The notes under the pieces: model-generated
Told to the model about the DNA's origin: nothing
What the model saw: only the letters and a program-made list of their open reading frames with translations
The model's database searches: none
Made by a program: the position numbers and the translations under genes
NCBI GenBank assembly: GCA_964633825.1
Contig: CAZWHE010000187.1
Location: 1 to 6,676, forward strand
Length of the DNA stretch: 6,676 nt
Reading direction: 5' to 3'
Origin: CAZWHE01 sp964633825
GTDB lineage: Bacteria; Planctomycetota; B15-G4; CAYZWU01
Part shown: one piece after another, positions 5,428-6,676 of the stretch
How positions within the stretch are numbered: position 1 is the stretch's first letter
How the letters are laid out: every line of letters starts with the position of its first letter

Positions 5428-6528
5428 TTACATCCAGACCTGGATCGTCGCCTCGTTGTTGACGTTCTGTCCCGCAACCAGTATGGCCGGGCCCAGAGGC
5501 AGATTGACGAACCGGATGTCGTGGATCGTATAGTCCTGGTCGCCGAACCAGTTCTGGACGGCCACCGGGCTGCCGGGAACGATGCAGTTGAGCACGCGGC
5601 AGCGCCATTGGCCGTTGGGAAACCGGACGGAAACCACCATGTAGACCGTTCCCGGCAGAAAAGAGAGCTCGCGCACGTAAAAACCGTTGGCCGAATAAGT
5701 ATTGACCACGGTCGGCGAATTCCGGACGCCGATGTCGAGCATCCTCAATCCGTCGAAGCCGCAGGCTGCGTAGAGAATCCGTTCGGTGGGATCGATCTCG
5801 AGGTCTGTGAGAGGCGATGCGTTTCCGGCCGTGTTGCCCATGTTGTACATCTGGACAAAGATCGGGTTGGGCGGATTGGTGTTCAGGTCATAGACGTTGA
5901 GATTGAGCGGCCGCGTCGAACCGGCGCCGAAGTCGAGCTGGTAGACCCAGCCGTCGCTCGTCGAAGTCAGAAAACGCCCGTCGCGCTGGTTGTTGCCCAC
6001 GAGATCGTCGGCCATGTAGTTGAGCAGGCCTCCCGAGATCTCGTAAACGCGGATGCCGGCGGGCTGGTTCCCGGCATTGTGCTCGCTGTACAGGAGAAGG
6101 GCCATTCCGGGGGCTTCGAGAACATCGAGTCCGTCGTAGTGGTAGTTCGTCAGAGTGTCGTCGAGCTCAACGGGAACCGAGACGTCCCACAAGTTGAGGC
6201 CGCCATAGCGGTGGCCGCAGACGAGCATGCCGTTGTAGACGATGTTTTCACCCCACTGATCGCCGTAATCGGGATTGAAGCTTGTGACGGTTGTGGGCCA
6301 ATTGGGAAGGGTCACGTCCACTTTCCGCTGAATTCCGTCGGTGAAAAGAGAGACATAGGCGTAGGGCCACTCGAAATCGACTCCCCGGGCGCTTTCATTG
6401 GCGGCGAGCACTTCTTCGCCGACCTTGGTGATAACGGCCGATGCCTGGGGTGATTGAAAAAGGAATGCTCCTGCAAGGCCCAGCGTAAAAACGGTTCGTG
6501 CCATGAGGGATGGAATTCCTGATCTCAT
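5428..6528 (-). CDS. Secreted beta-propeller-like protein with LVIVD-type repeats
   Basis: The product has 366 residues. Residues 1-31 form a signal peptide (TVFTLGLAGAFLFQ, then SPQASA as the cleavage region). The mature part is made of beta-rich units. One, at residues 251-278, fits the LVIVD pattern well: ILYAACGFDGLRMLDIG, then SPTVVNTYS. A second, at 101-119 (MLVCGHRYGGLNLWDVSVP), and weaker ones near 160 (IRVYEIS), 205-227 and 310-325 are similar. LVIVD proteins are surface or periplasmic propellers of bacteria and archaea with no established enzymatic role; binding or scaffolding is the usual guess. The length would suit one propeller of about six or seven blades. No membrane anchor, dockerin or sorting signal is visible at the C-terminus, which ends TIQVWM. 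The ATG at 6528 gives an eight-residue longer N-terminus than the ATG at 6504; neither has a strong SD, so the exact start is uncertain. Confidence 0.8.
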   Translation of the reverse strand: MRSGIPSLMARTVFTLGLAGAFLFQSPQASAVITKVGEEVLAANESARGVDFEWPYAYVSLFTDGIQRKVDVTLPNWPTTVTSFNPDYGDQWGENIVYNGMLVCGHRYGGLNLWDVSVPVELDDTLTNYHYDGLDVLEAPGMALLLYSEHNAGNQPAGIRVYEISGGLLNYMADDLVGNNQRDGRFLTSTSDGWVYQLDFGAGSTRPLNLNVYDLNTNPPNPIFVQMYNMGNTAGNASPLTDLEIDPTERILYAACGFDGLRMLDIGVRNSPTVVNTYSANGFYVRELSFLPGTVYMVVSVRFPNGQWRCRVLNCIVPGSPVAVQNWFGDQDYTIHDIRFVNLPLGPAILVAGQNVNNEATIQVWM

Positions 6529-6545
6529 CGTTGAGGTTTAGTGTC

Positions 6546-6605
6546 TTGGGAAGCTCCGGCCGGGGAAGCTCCGGCTTGGGAAGCTCCGGCCGGGGAAGGC
6601 CCCCG
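6546..6605. repeat. Four tandem copies of a 15-bp GC-rich unit
   Basis: Consecutive 15-base units start at 6546, 6561, 6576 and 6591. Copies 1 and 3 are identical (TTGGGAAGCTCCGGC). Copy 2 differs only at its first two bases (CGGGGAAGCTCCGGC). Copy 4 (CGGGGAAGGCCCCCG) keeps the first eight bases and then diverges. Copies thus alternate, giving a 30-base higher period. The array sits 18 bases upstream of the propeller ATG, on its 5' side. Confidence 0.75.
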
Positions 6606-6610
6606 GCCGG
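6586..6610. repeat. Strong GC hairpin (10-bp stem, 5-base loop)
   Basis: CCGGCCGGGG (6586-6595) and CCCCGGCCGG (6601-6610) are perfect 10-bp arms around AAGGC. The hairpin overlaps copies 3 and 4 of the tandem array. On the minus strand it comes 15 bases after the TAA at 6628-6626 and so could block or end transcription from the upstream gene. No T-run follows, so it is not a canonical intrinsic terminator; it could also act as a 3' mRNA stabiliser or be a REP-like repeat. Confidence 0.55.
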
Positions 6611-6625
6611 TTGAACGCATTGATC

Positions 6626-6676
6626 TTACTTGAGCTCTTTGTCTAAAGTCACGGGCCGAACAGGTCCGTCCTTCAC
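6626..6676 (-). CDS. C-terminal end of an upstream gene (partial, runs off the window)
   Basis: From the right edge the minus strand reads VKDGPVRPVTLDKELK followed by TAA at 6628-6626. The codon choice (GTG, AAG, GAC, CGG, CCC, GAG, CTC) and residue mix look like real protein. The stop is followed after 15 bases by the strong hairpin at 6586-6610. Sixteen residues are too few to name a family. A second frame is also open from the edge and ends in a TGA at 6527-6525 that overlaps the propeller ATG, but its product is Arg/Ser-rich and ends in repeats of AGASQ/AGASP encoded by the tandem array, so I prefer the first frame. Confidence 0.45.
   Translation of the reverse strand: MKDGPVRPVTLDKELK

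Noticed and set aside
5521..6453. 310-residue open frame on the plus strand
   Set aside because: It is antisense to the propeller gene, rich in V/D/H/R/E with no hydrophobic core pattern, and looks like the mirror of GC-rich codon use in the true gene.

Overview
The window looks like chromosome from an uncultured, probably Gram-negative, free-living bacterium. Genes are moderately GC-rich and intergenic spaces are clearly AT-rich. All four genes whose starts are visible encode exported proteins with signal peptides. The protein types are a Planctomycetota/Acidobacteriota-style right-handed beta-helix, a large glycoside-hydrolase-like protein, a propeller-like protein and a small 'DIKANG' secreted protein. 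Such types are common in environmental lineages such as Acidobacteriota/Aminicenantes, Planctomycetota and their relatives. The lineage is inference from protein style; no taxonomic marker gene is present.

Layout, left to right. Positions 3-311 (minus) hold a short secreted protein whose 3' half is built from a cluster of palindromes at about 21-148. The cluster looks like a REPIN-type mobile repeat that truncated an older gene. Positions 312-709 are an AT-rich divergent intergenic region with a good SD for the minus-strand gene, a 17-bp palindrome, and a near-consensus sigma70-type promoter firing rightward. Positions 710-2173 (plus) encode a secreted parallel beta-helix protein. It ends only 13 bp from the convergent stop of a large secreted, multidomain glycoside-hydrolase-like protein at 2187-4955 (minus). 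Positions 4956-5427 are non-coding as far as can be judged and contain an unusual T8-loop inverted repeat, a 12-bp palindrome, and a 15-mer also found in the beta-helix promoter. Positions 5428-6528 (minus) encode a secreted propeller-like protein with LVIVD-style repeats. Upstream of it lie four 15-bp tandem repeats ending in a strong GC hairpin, then what is probably the last 16 codons of another minus-strand gene running off the right edge.

How the genes may relate: the beta-helix, the glycoside-hydrolase-like protein and the propeller would all act outside the cytoplasm. A role in binding and cutting external polysaccharide would fit, but nothing in the sequence ties them into one operon. 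The two large minus-strand genes are 472 bp apart, and the beta-helix gene runs the opposite way. I do not see a convincing new defence, mobile or signalling system. The most unusual items are the REPIN-like element that ends the first gene, the glycoside-hydrolase-like protein with a carbohydrate-binding-type domain inserted near its N-terminus, and the short repeats shared between or concentrated in the intergenic regions.
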